Shown: one piece after another, positions 24,467 through 39,148 of the stretch
How positions within the stretch are numbered: the first letter of the stretch is position 1
How the letters are laid out: every line of letters begins with the position of its first letter
Source of the DNA: Anas platyrhynchos
Lineage: Eukaryota; Chordata; Aves; Anseriformes; Anatidae
Direction of reading: 5' to 3'
Length of the DNA: 64,000 nucleotides
Assembly: GCF_047663525.1 (NCBI RefSeq)
Contig: NC_092605.1
Span: 5,828,001-5,892,000 of the forward strand
Notes under the pieces: generated by a model
Told to the model about the DNA's origin: nothing
Database searches by the model: none
What the model saw: only the letters and a program-made list of their open reading frames with translations
Position numbers and translations under genes: made by a program

Positions 24467-25903
24467 GGTGATCTGGTTTCTTGCTTTGGCTGTTGGTCCT
24501 TGACAATAACATCAATTTCTAAATCCCTGATTAAATTTACTCCACTCTACTGCTGCAGATTATTAGAAGGGCAGTCACTAGATGAAGCCACATCACTAAA
24601 AAGGTGAATAAATTTTGGAGCAGAGCTCTAAAACTTCTGAGCAGGGTCATTTTTCTAATTATAGGATGGTGAGGCTGAAGACTCCAAATGCCCAGGCAAA
24701 GGATGAAAAAAAGTATCCAACTGAATAAATAAATCTCTTAAAGAAAAAGATACTTGTCTGCCAAGAAACTTAATATGAGATGTTGAGAGTGCAGTTCTGA
24801 AAAAGATTTAATTGGAGATATACTCCTAAGAATATGTAAATAGTCTTTCCTTTCCTTAACTAAAAGGAGAAACAGATGCCAGCTCTAAGATCTGAGACCG
24901 AGTATGAAAAGTACTGAGGCCTCTAAATGTCATTTTAAACATATATAATTAGATTCTTATCTCGTTAAGAGGTTGTCCAGTGCTTTTTCAAGTGGAAGGT
25001 ATGAACTCTTTAGATACACTTTACTGCAGACAATTTGATTGTCTACTTTAAATGTGGTAAAAATTAAACACAGTTTTTAAAATGTAATTTCAAATTCTAG
25101 GTGGCCTTAAGACAGTGTGGTGAGATGCCAGTTTTGACCAGCAAGCCTTATGGCACTCACTAGTTTGGACCTATTGATTAGGAATCCAATATTTATTTAG
25201 TGTATGCAGACCCCAAGAGTAAAGAGTTCAGCAATGGCATGTGGACTTGACTATGACTTCAGTTATAAAACTGGATAGATTAATTTGAGTAAAATAAGTA
25301 AATGCATTTTAATTAACTTACTGGTACAGTAGTTGATGGAACCTTAATTCTTAAAGATGAAGGACATTTCCACAGGGCTTGGGATCAGTCAATAAAAAGC
25401 TGCATATATTTTTGCCCTTCTTAACTTTGGTAGGGACCATCAAGGAAAATGCTGAATCATAGAGCAGAAATTAATGTTCTCATTAAAGGCTCAGTTACTG
25501 CCTGACACTACAGTCTTTCATTTACATGAGGACATTAGATAATTCAACAAAAATTAGTGCACTGCACTATTCCTTCATCACCCACCAACAGACTAAGACT
25601 CAAGAGTTTGTTTGGGGCAACAGCTCTGGCTCCTGTTTTTTTCTGTAAGCCATGACATAAAACAATTGTGACATTTCTGATCCAGTAGGAATTTGTAAGT
25701 ACCAGAAAATGCAAACAACTTTCACTCCACAAATCACAGGTTCAGGTAGGAGGCTCAGACTTGGGCTTACTTTGTTCAGTTTTGGTTACTGCAGTAAATC
25801 TGAAATTAAACCAAGGTCTCTAGCACTGAGTTTCCAATGATGCCAGGCTAGATTTATGGTTCTGGGAACAAACCATACAGTTTTGCAGAGATTGTGGTGT
25901 TGC

Positions 25904-25930
25904 CATAGAATCATACACCCAAAGAGTCTA
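25904..25930 (-). mobile_element. Possible CR1 tail fragment
   Basis: CATAGAATCATACACCCAAA followed by GAGTCTAGTCC resembles the start of a reverse CR1 3' end, but the stretch is short. Confidence 0.3.
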
Positions 25931-27312
25931 GTCCTGTTCCTCTGCCTGCTCTGAAACCTCAAGCCTTTGGATGCTTGTCTGGCCTCTTCTTAGCGGCCAG
26001 TAATGGCGATTCTTCTCCAACGTTCGTACAAAAACATTTAGACAATGAAAATAGGATAAAATAGACCGGCTCCTTTGTTGGTATGCCCAGGTGTGGCTCA
26101 GTTGCAGTCAGTGTAATGTGGCTGTGGCCCCTGTGCAGTGAGACCCCATCTTGCATGAAACGTTTCCATCCCACTGATTAAAAAAAATCAGTGAACCAGT
26201 GTGTAAAAAATGATGGGGAAATGATGGAAATGAGTCCCTTTCTCTGATCTTGGGGAAAATCTTGGTATAAAGCTTAGAAAAAAACAGTAAATTCTATGTT
26301 TTCCAAATAAATGTCCTACTGTTATGAAATTGTAACAAAATGTAAAATTTCCCAAAGCTGAAGTTTTCTAAGCATTCTCAGCAGAAGTTCAGCACAGTTC
26401 TAGGAAGACATTTTTTGCTGTTTTTCTTCAAACCCTCCTTCTGCTGGATGTGCTGCTCAGCTCTGCTTCAAAGCTGCTTTAAAAAAGCCAGGACAGAAAT
26501 GGCAAGAGGATGCCATTGCCCACAACCCAACCAGAAACCTGTCTTCTGTACGTTCTGAGCAGCCTCGAACAGACAATCAGGGAGGCGTAAGGATGCCTGC
26601 TTCTGTTGGGTTTTTCTGTGTGGCCTTCCGTGTTGTCCCCAAATTCAGACTGCAGCCGGACTGAAAGCGCTGCTGCTTCTGCTCACTGTCATCTGTACTA
26701 AACTTCCATCAATCCACCCCATAATCCCAGTGTGCTGCTCCACTGCTGTACTGTGCTTTATGGAATCAACAAACGTTCTGCCTGGCCAGGAGAATATCTG
26801 GGGGGGTTCCTACTTTTGTGGGGACGGTAGCACAGAACCTTGTGTGGGCTCTGCTGGGGCAGTGCAGACGGGTCGGCACCTCAGCGCGAGCTGGAAGCAT
26901 CACCTCTGCCTCTGCTGTCTGCCTCAGCTCAGATCTCCCACATGGTCCTGGAATGTGCCTCTTGTCTGCTACCCGGCTGGCTGGGGAAGTTTTGAAAAGG
27001 TTTAATTTAGCTCTCATTTGAGTCCCTCCTCGCTGCCAAAAAATCTGAACTTTGGTTCCAAGCAGAGCTTAGGAATCCTGTTTCCCAAGAGAAAAGAGGA
27101 GGGGAGGACAGAGGAGAAAAAGTTGGGCATTTTAAAGGAAAGACAAAGAGATGATACCAGATAAATACATATATTTTTCATTTTAAGGGGACAGTTGTTT
27201 TGTGTTCTCAACTGCCTAACGCTGTAGCATGAAAGATGAGTGATCTGCTCCAAAATCTGGGGTAACAGCGACACTTTGTGGCCAGCTGCAACCACCCACA
27301 CGAGGCTTTCCT

Positions 27313-27326
27313 GGGGCCTCTGGTGG
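27313..27326 (-). promoter_or_regulatory. CTCF-like site, weak
   Basis: GGGCCTCTGGTGG on the plus strand reads CCACCAGAGGCCC on the minus strand. One core mismatch to CCASYAGRKGGCR. Confidence 0.25.
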
Positions 27327-27902
27327 TTTTAGCAGTAGGGGACAATTTTCTGGCTTACCCCTACCTGACACGTGGAGCTGTTCCACCTCCAGCCTGTGCT
27401 CTGAGGAGCACCAGCGGGGTCCCGCACATTGCTCATGCCAGGCTCTGCTTTGCAGCATCCCCAGGGCACAAGAGCTGCCGCCCAGGCATGCAGTTGGGGT
27501 TGGAGCCCAGCCAGGAGGATTCCCGAGTCCCTTCAACGAGTCTGAGCCTCTCCCCACGCTGCCGTGTCGCACCCCTGAGCACGGAGCAGCCCAGCTCGCC
27601 TGGCTGCACGCAGTACGGGCATGGCAGGGCCAAGCCACAGGAGGTGTCCAGGCCTACAGCAGTGAGAACCTGAAGAGAAGGCCTGGGAGCAGCTCCTGCA
27701 GGCTGTGCCACGACACCGAGACATTTATATACGTCCAGCTGTGAGCGGTGTCTGGCCTGCAGGCCTGCCATGGGCGTAGAGCAGAAGCAAGGTTCTTGCT
27801 TCCCAGACTACCCAGGGACTGTTGTCTTGCCTTGTGTAAATCAGCATCACGCAGCTGAAATCAATACAGTGCTGGTCAATCTTATCATAAACTCATTTCA
27901 CA

Positions 27903-27940
27903 GAACACCTCCAGGGATGGGGCATCCACAGCCTCACATT
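27903..27940 (-). mobile_element. CR1 retrotransposon fragment
   Basis: GAACACCTCCAGGGATGGGG followed by CATCCACAGCCTCAC is an almost exact match to the internal 3' region of avian CR1 on the reverse strand (gaacacctccagggatggggcatccacaacctc). Confidence 0.75.
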
Positions 27941-30900
27941 ATTGGAAGTCCAGCAGTGCTTGGTGCCTTGCTTAGAGCCCTGAGCCCTGTCTCGTGTGGA
28001 TGCACAAGAATCTCTGCTTTCATTTCTAGTAGCCCCTGTACTTCTGGGGGAAAAAGCTTTATAGTCTGACCCAAGCTTTCCCTAAGGACATAAATATCAG
28101 GAGGCAAACTGGAGGAAAATAAAAGTTCAGTGAGTTTTCTGTTGCATTTTAAGACTTTCAAAATAGTGTCATTATCCTGGAGTTCCCCATGGCTGCTCTG
28201 CTAGTTGGATGGAAATTAAATTAAACAATTTGCATTGCCTTGGAATTTGCTTTAAATAGCCCTAATGCAGTAGTATAGATAAGGAAATAAATTCTTCTTT
28301 CTTGTAAGAGAAAGACAAGTATTAAAAGCTACATATGCTAAAAAACAATATATGCCATTCCCTGTGACTTTTCCCTTTTTAGACTGCTTTTCTCCTGTTC
28401 AGTGACGTTATATACTCAGCTACCTATGTAAAACATGCAGAAGCTTTGATCTTCTTGCTAGCTCAGATAAGTAGTCTAAGATTTTGAATTTATAGTTAAT
28501 AGCTTTTGGTGCCATCTCAATAATTAGACAAAGCAAGACACTTTGTGTACAGATAAGGAACAATTGCACAAAGTAGCAGCTCCAGGGACCACATTTGCAG
28601 GAAGAGATTTGTCTGGTTGTGGCATCTATGACAGGCGGTTTAACAGCCAGCTGTCAGGGGAGAGAAACCCTGAGACTCCTCAGAAGATCAGCAATGGGAC
28701 ATTTCCAATGATCTAGCTGACCTCAGATGTCAAACATAATCGGGTTAACACACCAAGCAGTGAACTGCCTCAAGCTGTCAGCTCATTCCAAAACTAACTC
28801 CCTAAGGGCTCGGTCCCGTGTCGTTTACTCACCAGTCAGTGGGGCTACTGATAGAGGAAAGGGCTGCGGGAGTGGCCACTTGGAAGTATAAACAGGATGA
28901 TTTCTCCAAAAAGGCTTCTGTGTGAAACTGTAACGGGTCATTAATTAACTGATAGCTGCAGGCTAAGTTATGATAGCGAGAAAAAGAATAAAGGCACTCA
29001 TGTCTATAGAGAAGAGGTTTCGCTGTGAAAGACACTCCTTCATGGCCACTGGCGGCCAGGGATAGCAGTGGCTAAAGACTACCAATTTTTCAGCCACGCT
29101 GCACTGTAGATGTGAAGACAGCACTGGTGTTTATGTTGCAGATGTCAAAAGATCCTAGGGAGTTGGGTATTTGAGTAGAAAATTAGAAATTCCAACTTGC
29201 CCTTTAGAGCTATAGTATATGATGAGGTTCTCTACCACCATAAAATGCAGATAATAAGGACCCAAGTCACAGATGATCTTTAGAACTATAGTTTATCAAC
29301 TCTTAATATCGTTCTGCAATATAAAAGTTTAAGCTTACATTTTAGATGACAGTTGTAAGCACTCCTATGTCCTGCCTTCCTGTCCAATATGCTACTCAGT
29401 GCTGTCCAACACTAAAGATCCGTTATCTGTGGAATCAGCATCCCAAATGATTTGAAGATCTGGTGCTATTTCTGTGTATACACTATGTATAAAGTTAATC
29501 ATAAATTTACATGTAATCATTCAGGATAGTATTAAGATTAGCAGATAGTCTGTAAAGGGACTGAAATAATTGCATCAGTAAACTAAGCTAGTGCACATCC
29601 GCAGTTCTCAGCAGAGTACAATGTCTCCATATACATGTACACAACCTCAAATAACGTTTTATAAAAAGGAGACTAGGAAAAGAGCTTTCCAAGAGGGAGG
29701 TTCAAAGTTATCACAGTTACAGTCCTCTTTAGCCCAGATGCTACAAAAATACCACTCGCATTTCATGCTTCATTAACTTCTTTTTGTAGATTAATCCATG
29801 TTTGCACAGAATGCTTTAAACCTAACGGCACTGATTCCATGTGTTCACTGCATGCCTTGCAGCTGAGGGCTGATTGATCCCACTCTGTCTGGAGTGCTCT
29901 GAGCTCTAGGATATAAGCTGGCCAACGGGTATGCAAACGGTATGTGCAAGGCACAGAGGTGTGACTTCTCTCTTGCCTTACTCCTGACAGATCCATTTCA
30001 GCAAAGTCACTGTAAATTGCCACCATTCTGATCTGTCTTCACTTCCCATTTCATTCACATTGCCTTGAACATATCGACTTCAAGTGCAGTCACACCTGAT
30101 TAAAGCTAGGTGGGTAAAAAAAAGAATTGAGTTCAAGTGTAGCTAAACATCTTAAATACATGCTGTGGGCCAGATCTTGAGCTGATGTATTTCAGCAAGG
30201 GTGTTATTCTATATCTGCTGAAGACATAGCTTCTGTTTTTTGATTAGCCAGAAAATAGCTTCTAAAAAGCTTGGGAATATAATATGCTGGGAATTCTTCA
30301 CAGACTGTTTTTCCATTAGAACTGGCTGCTGGCCTACTTACGAAGCTGTCTGACATCAGGTATATCTTTCCTAGGAAGTCTCCATTATCTGATAGTGGTA
30401 TTATTTTTGTGCCAATGATTGAATTGAACTATTCTGTTCTTATTTCAAAATGAAACTATTCTAATGTAAAAGCCATGCATGGATAATATCCTTTAATTCA
30501 GGTGGCTAAAGAGACTTCCTTCTGTTTTAACCAAATGAACCTAAAATTTGAGACAAGTTCAATATTCAAGCAAATCTATTCCAAAACAGCTCACAACTCA
30601 CATGAGAGCAAGCTGATCGGGTGGCCATGCGAGGCAGTGGAAGTAAATACTGATTCCGTTGACACTGGTCTAACTTAGAGTTACATGATAAAAGTCATAA
30701 GAACCACTTCAGTCACCTCCCGGTCAAGATCACAACCACCAACCATCTACCAGCAGCATTTGGTTCCAATTGAAAATTAAATCTTACATCTCTATGAGCA
30801 AGCACCCTGTCTGGCTTCAGCGACAACTTCAGGAGCAAGGAGGGTTTGGGGAGGGTTTTTTGTCACTGAGCAGAGTTGAGGAGAGACTGATGAGGTGTTA

Positions 30901-32853
30901 TGCAGAGATACCTCAAAGCAGCAGATTTTTGGAAATCCTCAAGCTATCAGGCTGTTCTCAGGGCTGGCACAAGTTAGGCAACCCAGCAGGGGCATGTAAA
31001 ATCACTAGGCCCTTTTAAAATACACCAGTCTTCATCCACCTAGCAGACATATTGGGAAACCAGGCTAATGTAGAAAGCCTCCAAAGTTCTACGAAGCTAA
31101 AAAAGGTACTTATTAGTGCCCATAAAATCTGTGTGTGTAGTGTAGGATTTCTTCTTCCATTGAGCAGTGGAACATGCTGTACTGTAGCTTTCATCCCCAA
31201 GAAACAGCTAATGATGCTATGTTTACAAATAGTTATTAGCAAAAGCTAACTGTCTTTTGCAGTTTTGGTACTGAGCCAGGCTCCCTTTTGGTTCTTATTC
31301 TAACAGAACCGATGCTGTCTGTGATGTGTTGCTTTTAAGGATGAGTTAAGGCAGAGAAGGAAACATTTTTGATAATGATGCAAACTTTGTAAATGGTGTG
31401 GTTCAGTTTGAAAGAACTGAGCTTTAGGTTGTTTGGGAACCAGTCCAAATCGGTTTGAGCCACTCACAGAGATTAGTTTACAGGCGTTGCTTTCAGTGTT
31501 ATCTTCCAGCAGGACTAATTAACATCAGTGAGATAATTTATCAAATATCTGACTTCACCTTGCAGTTAGAGACCATGAAAACAGAAGTTCCCATGGAAAC
31601 ATGTTAAGAATGACTGCAACCCATTAATACAGCTGAAATGGACTTTCAGCTTGACTCTAGGAAGATGTAAAAAGGTATTGATAATCTACCCCTGGAAGCT
31701 GAACACACTGTGATACATTTATTCAGGAGTTGGATTTTTTTTCCATTTCTCACCTCCTCCCACTAGTCCTACACATGAATAGCATCCTGAGATTCTGGTG
31801 AGGACTGTAAAAATTGTGCTGGCTTTGAGAGGCAAAATCATTCTGCCCATCTATGATGACAGTAACATTTGCTAAAAACTACTGAAATGGGTGGCATTAT
31901 GATGTCAGGAGGATCAGAGCCAAACGTGGTTTTCTGAACGGAGACTCTGCATGAATCTCCCCAGACTGCCCAGCAGTCAAGGAGATTATATTCTCAACTG
32001 TTAAAGCTGTTTACACATACCAACCAGCACTGACTGCCTCTTTGTGGCAAGTTGTTTACATGAATTTATTTTGGGAAAATTCCATTAGACGGGACCAAGA
32101 TTTCTTCATAAATCATTGAATTTAGCTTGTGTACTGATAAAATCTGGTTAGTCATTTATTCTTCTGAGCAGTGCTTAGTTATGAGTGTTCATTATTTGTA
32201 AGGAGCAACTTACATGAGTAATATAAAAAATAATGGATCGCCTATGGCTGTTTTCAGTGGTGGATATTTTACTCTGCTGGGAAAAAGTGTATTAGAAAAT
32301 GACCCTTCTTACCCATTCATCTAATAAAACAAAGGACTCATTAACTGGAGTCACGGACCTAATGTATGCTCTGAATTTTGTTAATTTAGCCAGCAAAAAT
32401 CTCCCAGTGAGACACTGAAACCACTTTGAAAATGGTCCCACAGATCTGTTTGCTGAGGTCTGTATTAGCTGGGTCCTCTGTAGCAGAAGGGATCTGGCTT
32501 GAGATACTAGTGCTACTGCACTGCTCACTTCTTAATCAAAGGAGAATCGATGCTGTTGGACTGCAGCATCCTAATTTCACGCACTAGCAGGGAGTGAGTT
32601 TTCACAGTGTGCCGTTTACCAAACCATGGGAGGGATATATTTAGAGTTTGAGAACATGAAATTAATTCCTTAGTGTTGAAGAGAAACTTACTCTTTCTTT
32701 GAACTGCCATATGTGCTCACTTAGCAATTTCAGGTGAGCATACAAATCTTTCACCTGAAAAAAAAATAATATTTCTAAAATTCTGTAATTTATAAATAAT
32801 ATTTTCTTCTGATCTGTGACTTTTCTCTGCTAGTATTTATTGCAGTATATTTG

Positions 32854-32876
32854 TATAGCAATATATTATTGCTATA
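32854..32876. other. Perfect 10-bp hairpin
   Basis: TATAGCAATA, loop TAT, TATTGCTATA. AT-rich perfect inverted repeat. Confidence 0.6.
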
Positions 32877-33008
32877 AGAAGATCCATCTTAAAACAAACA
32901 AACAAAAATAAGCCCAAAAAGCAAAACTAAGATGCCAGTTTAAATACAGAGTTTTGGCATGTTCAGACCCAGGATTTTGGTTGTTTCATTTCAGGCAAAT
33001 GGACCAAG

Positions 33009-33090
33009 GTCAGATTCTTTGTCAGTATAACTGGAATGACTTTGTTATAATTAACTGCCTGCATCAGTTTACACTAACATGGAATTTGAC
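33009..33090. mobile_element. Foldback (MITE-like) element
   Basis: The left arm GTCAGATTCTTTGTCAGTAT and the right arm, which reads GTCAAATTCCATGTTAGTGT on the opposite strand, form about 25-bp imperfect inverted repeats across 82 bp. It has the same style as the element at 18581. Confidence 0.55.
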
Positions 33091-33179
33091 ACCCTGCCAT
33101 CAAATGGAAGATGGCTTTTCATCCTCTAAATTCATACAGATGTATTAATCCAACGCTGAGGTTTGGCATAATCTCTAAT

Positions 33180-33222
33180 TTTATATAGCACATTTCTTCT
33201 CCAAGTGCCTCACAAATATCAC
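33180..33222 (-). repeat. Ancient SINE/LINE 3' tail fossil
   Basis: TTTATATAGCACATTTCTTC followed by TCCAAGTGCCTCACAAATATCA resembles the reverse of the amniote tail (ttatatagcgcctttcat...caaagcgctttacaaat). It lies 90 bp from the foldback element. Confidence 0.5.
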
Positions 33223-36200
33223 TCAAATGCAGCCGTGTCTGGTAGCGAAGTTAGAAACATTCCACAATGCACACCAAAGAAGGCAACTCAACGCCTCCTT
33301 TTATTAAAAATAACATTAATTCAGAGAACCACGGTTTCAATTGTGTTGGAAATATTCAGTCACTCAGACTAACTGGTATGAAACTCAGTTAATGAGGTGT
33401 TTAGTTGCTCGTTCCAGGATCTGTACCTCTGCTTCAGGCAGCCTCTGTGTCTCTTGGATGATTCCAGATCTTTACCTTGAATTAATAATTTGCACATAAG
33501 AGATAATCTTCAGAAGAACTCTTACTGTAATGCCCCATAAAGACAAACTGATTATGCCTTGTGAAAAGGAGGCTGTTCCCACAGAAGTTAGATGATGGTA
33601 AGCAGTTGGCAGCAAGGAGAAGGAATATTTCTATACAGAAGAAATATTTGAAATATTTGGTGGTGTTGAATTTGTTGTTCCACAAGGTGTTATCTGCACC
33701 TTCACCAAGAAAGTTATTGTGTCTGCTTCTGTGTCCTAAAAGCAGGAGTCCTCTGAATAAGGTCTCTGTGTGCCGATAACTCTGATGAAGATTCAGGCTG
33801 TCCTCTCAAGGTAAAGGAGGTAACACAGAAACCTGCCTGGAGACAACAGGAAAGGCTGCGATGCCCCAGGTGGTTCATAAATTAGTCTGCGTTAATTCGG
33901 TCAAATAAAGAGTCCTCCCTGCTAAGGGGTTTGAAGGTTGGTTGGGCAGCCTGGTAGAAGTGAAGTCTGTGGGTGTGATGTGGGTGTGGGTGCTGTGCTG
34001 TGAGAGCTGAGTGCCGGGCTGCCATTTACCTTGCAGTGGCAGTAGCAAATGTTAGCACATGGAAGAAAGCTGCTAATTCACTGCTGATCATCAGAAGGAC
34101 TGCCCTGTGTGAACAACAGCTTTCCAGCCTGGGTTCCTGAAGGACTCTGTCAGCAACCTCTCCCTGAGAAATGCACAGAAACAGGCTGCCTCTCAGCCAG
34201 TTCAGCCCTGAACTCTGCCTGTTTGGCCCAGCAGCTTTAAGAGCTCACCAGCCACATCCAAGCATTTGAGCCTCCCTGAAAGAGCAGATGCTGCAGAGGC
34301 CAAGGACTTGGGTGCGAATTGGGCCCCAAACGAGTACACTTCCTGCTTTGCTTTCACTTAGCACAATGTGGGAAGTTCCTGAGTAGCAGCAAACTTCGGG
34401 CCAAGCAGCTACTTAATTTTTTTCTCTCCCTTTATTGATTGTTTGCTTTAAAAAGAAAAAAAAGGTTGGCAAACCCAGTGATCATGAAAGCCCTGGATGG
34501 ATCCAGATGTAGTGTGGGCAGGATTTGCGTGAGTGCCTCCACAGAGCTCTGCCAGTGCACTTTTGTCCTGGCCAACTCCTTCTATTCCAAACCTTGGCCT
34601 CTCCAGCACAGACACTACCAAGTCAGGAAGAACTGAGACGTATTATTAGGTGGTTTTGAGCTGTGGATTCTTGCCTACAGAAAATGCTTTGCTTGCTTTC
34701 TTCCCTGACCAGACGCAGAGCTTATGCTAGGCTTCCAGAGGCAGCAAGCAGAGCAGGACTAAATGTGACTAATATGGAAAGGAAATGGCGAAGAAGGGCC
34801 ATATTCACACCACTCACCAAAATATGCCCTGTGGTCGTGCCGTGCCGTGGGAGTTCCAGGAGATGATGTGCTTTCTAGAGCATTATGCAATGATGTGGCT
34901 CCAGTCTGTCTTGGGAATAGGATTCCCCTTGCTGGCAGAACGTGGAGACCTCTATCTTTATTTAGGCTGCCGCGCTGTGGCTTTCTCTGTGGTGTCCAAG
35001 CCCCTGGCTACAGCAGAACCTGCAGTGGCCTTCTGCTTTGGAGGACAGAGGTGACGGCTGTGGCCTCCCCAGCGCAGGGCTGGCAGCACAGGGCGTCCTG
35101 GCTGCTCTTCCCCTGACAGTTCCCTTCCACACGTGCTGGGCTTGCTCTGTGCAGGAGCTCGGAAGCTGTGAGCAGCAGCGCCTACTGGTCATGTCTGTTT
35201 CTCTTCATCTTCTTTGCTTTTACATGATCATTAGGGTAATTGTATGGACTGGAGAGGGCTACCGTGTTTAAATGATGAGGCTTTAAAGATCCTGTCCCTC
35301 ATGGTGGGAAATCTCCTCTTGAAATGAGTAAATGCAGAAACCGGGAGGGCTTTGATGTTTCACCCAATAGACAGCAACTTTTAACTGATCAAAATTACAA
35401 GATAAGGGAAAACTCGAGCTTCCTAAAACAACCAAAGTAAAGATAAGTGATTAGAGGAAAGCTATCTGTCACATGAAATACAGAGCTCACAGAAAACAGA
35501 TTCCCCTATGGCTAACGGCACGGGCTATAAAATAGATTTTTTTTTCCCTTCACAAATCATTTAAACATAAGTAAGAAATCAGTAGCTCCCTCTTCAGAAC
35601 TACCCCAAGGAATAAAAATGCAGTGAATCATGGGTACTTTATTACTAGTCTGTGTGTCTATCTGATGGCAAGCATCAATGGTTTCCCTTACACAGGGTGC
35701 CCAGGGGGATAGAAGAATGCAGGGAATAGCTTACTAGCTGCTGTGTCTGTCTAGTGGCAGAAATCCATGTTTTCTTATAGAAGACACTGCGGTACTGCAT
35801 GGGCAGCATTTCAGTGTGTGTGCCTGGCTTTCTGGTGGCAAATCCTAAAGTGGGATTGAAATGTTCCCACTCCTCAAGTGCCTGCTGTGCCAGCTCGGCA
35901 CGGCTCCTGGGCTCAGGCCCTTGCAGAAGAGGCAGAAAGTTTGTCCTGCAGGTTGGTAAGGGGAGCCAAGGACAAGCACTGAAAGACAGAATTGGGGAGG
36001 GAGGGGGGGGAATATCCAGTGTGTATTAATAGAAATGGATGCTGAAATAGGAGTCTGTTCTGCAATGTTGGGGAGGAACAGGCAGAAGGGAACTTCCCAG
36101 GTACTGGCTGACGCTGCTTAGGCTGGAAGCACAACGAGGCATGAAGGCACACGGCTTTGTGCGCCTCACCGGGTGTCCCAGGAAGCTGCTTCTCTGTGAA

Positions 36201-39124
36201 CCTTGACACCAAGGAAGGTCACAGGCTTGGCTCCCTGTGTGGCCTGAAGTTCACAAACCACAGTGGGGTCTGGGGGGACCCAGAGCCAGTCCCAGAGGGA
36301 GAAATTTTTATCCGTATCACTGAGTGATCTCCGTGGTAGTGCTGATATATTTGTCTGTGTCCTCTTTGGAGAAGGGCTCTCTACCAGGCTGTCAGCATGA
36401 TCCAGCAGTGTCTCCACAGAGCCCAGAACATCCAGTGGCACTTTAACACGTCCTGTAGGAAGTCAGCCAGGCTACATCTCCACTGGAGACCACGGGAAGA
36501 GTGAAGGTACCTAGATAGCTGTAAACAAGTTGGTGGGGACAGAGAGCAGTCCAGCTGAACCCTGGATGGTCTGATTTACCCTAGTAAGAACTGGATGAAT
36601 TGGCCTAATTAATTTGCACTATGCTGGCCTCATGTCAGTATGAGCTAGGTGGTTTTAAGATGGCTCTCAAGTCTCTGCTTTACATCGCAGCATGACACAG
36701 ACATGTATATGCCAAGTCTTGATTTAGAGACTGTAACAGGAATCTTGTTCATCCCTAGATAAGATACCACAGTGATTAATGGCCCTCATTGTTAAAATTG
36801 TGCATATTATGTATTAGTATAGATACAGCCATTAATGTTGACATTCTGATTTTAAAGGGTTTCTAAAGACCATGGCCAGTGATCTTAAACATCTTGGCTG
36901 CTTCTAGAGATGGCCTTCTTCTGATAATAACAGTGTTCCAAGATCTAAGCAGGAATAGCCATTTGCTCCCTAGGTTGGTTCACACTTCTCTTCACCATTG
37001 CCTTATAGAAAAAACATGATTTAAAAAACAAGCCGTATAAAATTTTGTTTCTCTAGTGATTTATTTTATTTTCATGGTGTCTGGAGACATGATGTACTCC
37101 CATACTCGCCGAGTGGTTATTAGCATTTTGCCTGGCTGTTTCTTGTGGAAAATCATAAAAATATTTGGTGAGCAAAGGAGAGAAGCTAAGTGCTTTGGTG
37201 GTCTGATCGGGGAGGGTATTTTGAAAGACTGCATGTTTTGTTTTGAATGAAGTGACTAGCTGTATCTTTTATTGATGGCAGAGACACACTGGATTGCAGC
37301 AGCGTTCTGTATTTTTCTTTTAAATCATTCTTTTCATTTAGACTGAATGTTTTGCATGAAACTCCAAACTGGTATGTTTTCAGTTTAAACTACTTCTGGT
37401 GTTTTGGTGAAGGTAAACAAGCAACCTGACAAGGCAACCCTTGGAGCAGGCTGGTAGCCAAGACCAGCTGAAATTTAATAAGACAGTTAGAGGGTGAATA
37501 ATTTCTACTGTCGCAGAAGTTTGGGAGACATGGATGGTGGGTCTGAGTCAAAGGAATGGAAATCAGCCTCAGCAGGCTTTGGACCAGGCTTATAAGAGAA
37601 GGACTGGTCAGCTGAGAGAGGACAGCTTCGCAGAGAAAACATGTTAATGCTTCAGAAGTAATTGCCTAGGGAAAAAAAAGGCTGTAGTCAAACTATACCA
37701 GAAATATCCCATTCCGAATGTCAAAAGAATTCAGCTTATAGGGAATTAGAGGTATCTTTTCAGTGAAAACATGCTTCCTTGATTCAGTTTTAACATGCAT
37801 GTCCTCCTAGAAAACCAATTTGACTGGATTTGCAGTGCTTTTGATCTGTACTATTATTGAAAGAAAAACAATTCCGAACTTTAATAAATTTATTGTAATC
37901 AATAAATGTGAAAGAACAAACCTAAAAGCTGTCGCTGAAATTACACTAATAGAAGACAAACTGAAGCTTAAAGTATTCAGTTGCTCAAAATCAAATGAAC
38001 ACCTACAAGATTAAGAGCAGAACTCGTAGCAGACTATCAGAAAAGCTAAAGCATTTCATTAAAATTGGAGATAAACTGTACAAATCCTAAATAAAAATGA
38101 AGAAAACAGCAAAAAAAATAATGTTCTCTATAAACACTCTGAGACACGGCTACTTTCATAGTGGCAGATGGAAAGTTTTTAAAGGTGGCAGTTTTATAAA
38201 TAGTCCTAAGTCTCTTGCAGACTGGGCATGGAATTACTTCTGTTACCAGCGTTGGTACTGGTGTCATTACTACAGTGACCTAAAATAGCATTATGCTGTT
38301 TCTTGGAGACCCTGTAGGAGTCCTTGGATCTCAACACATCCTGATTTATTCTGCTTTTATGATTCCTGCAAAAATATTGTCTAAATTGTAACTGGGTGGC
38401 TGGAGAGCTCAGCTGCCAGCCACCCAGGGAACGGAGCAGTTGTTAACTGAGAGTGAAGTAAGCACTTTGCAAAAGCATCAGCAATGTCACCCGTAGGGGA
38501 ACCATTACCATCGCTCCAGGGCCAGACAGCATACTGTAATGACACTGGGGAAGAAGTGGTCGGGCTCATAATTCTCCAAGAAGCTTCCATAAATATTTAG
38601 GTGCCTGGTCTTTTTGCTGTGTCTGGAAGTGTAAGAACATTTCCAGATGACCAGCAGAGAGGGGTTTAAATCCTAGAAGTTTGGACTCAGCATTTCACCT
38701 ATCCTCAGCCTGAGAGATGCCTCTGCTTGGGGAATATTTTGTCTTCCTTCAGCAAAATGAATGGCCACCAGTTAAGCGGGTACAGGAAGGGTTGGTGTGG
38801 TGCTTTCCTATTGGAAATGGCACACAAAGGTATAATGTTGGAGCAGCTAAGTCAATCCCCCATCTGTATACTGGAAAGCATTAAAATGACTTCTTACTCT
38901 AATTCTCGTAGCCGAACAGGCAGCAGTAAGGCAACAAGTTAATGCATTGGCTTGCACAGGCAGCACCAAGACCCATCACATCAGCAGGAGCAATGTTTTG
39001 TGAATGAATCAGAATGGTGCAAATTAGGAGTACATAAATGCGCAGATGGTCCACAAATGTCCCTTACTGCAAATTAAGTCTTTTTTCCTTCTGGAGGATC
39101 CAAGTGAGTACAGATGTAAATGGA

Positions 39125-39148
39125 TTTATTTTTATTTTATTTTATTTT
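39125..39148. repeat. (TTTTA)n simple repeat
   Basis: Four to five TTTTA/TTTAT units. Confidence 0.9.

Larger units (their letters stand above)
20480..30000. other. Gene-desert sequence, centre
   Basis: No supported gene. It contains candidate conserved-looking stretches (about 21100-21400 and 28180-28830), one MIR-like copy, one CR1 fragment, a (TTG)n run at 23215-23230 and a GC-rich patch at 27300-27720 with only random overlapping frames. Confidence 0.6.

Noticed and set aside
27216-27771. Overlapping 112-140 codon frames
   Set aside because: GC-rich patch with frames on both strands, and no family match or splice logic.
30160-30215. Foldback fossil end (GGCCAGATCTTGAGCTG)
   Set aside because: A single end without its partner is too weak to call.
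30981-30998. CCCAGCAGGGGCATG as a plus-strand CTCF site
   Set aside because: It is one G short in the core, so the alignment breaks.
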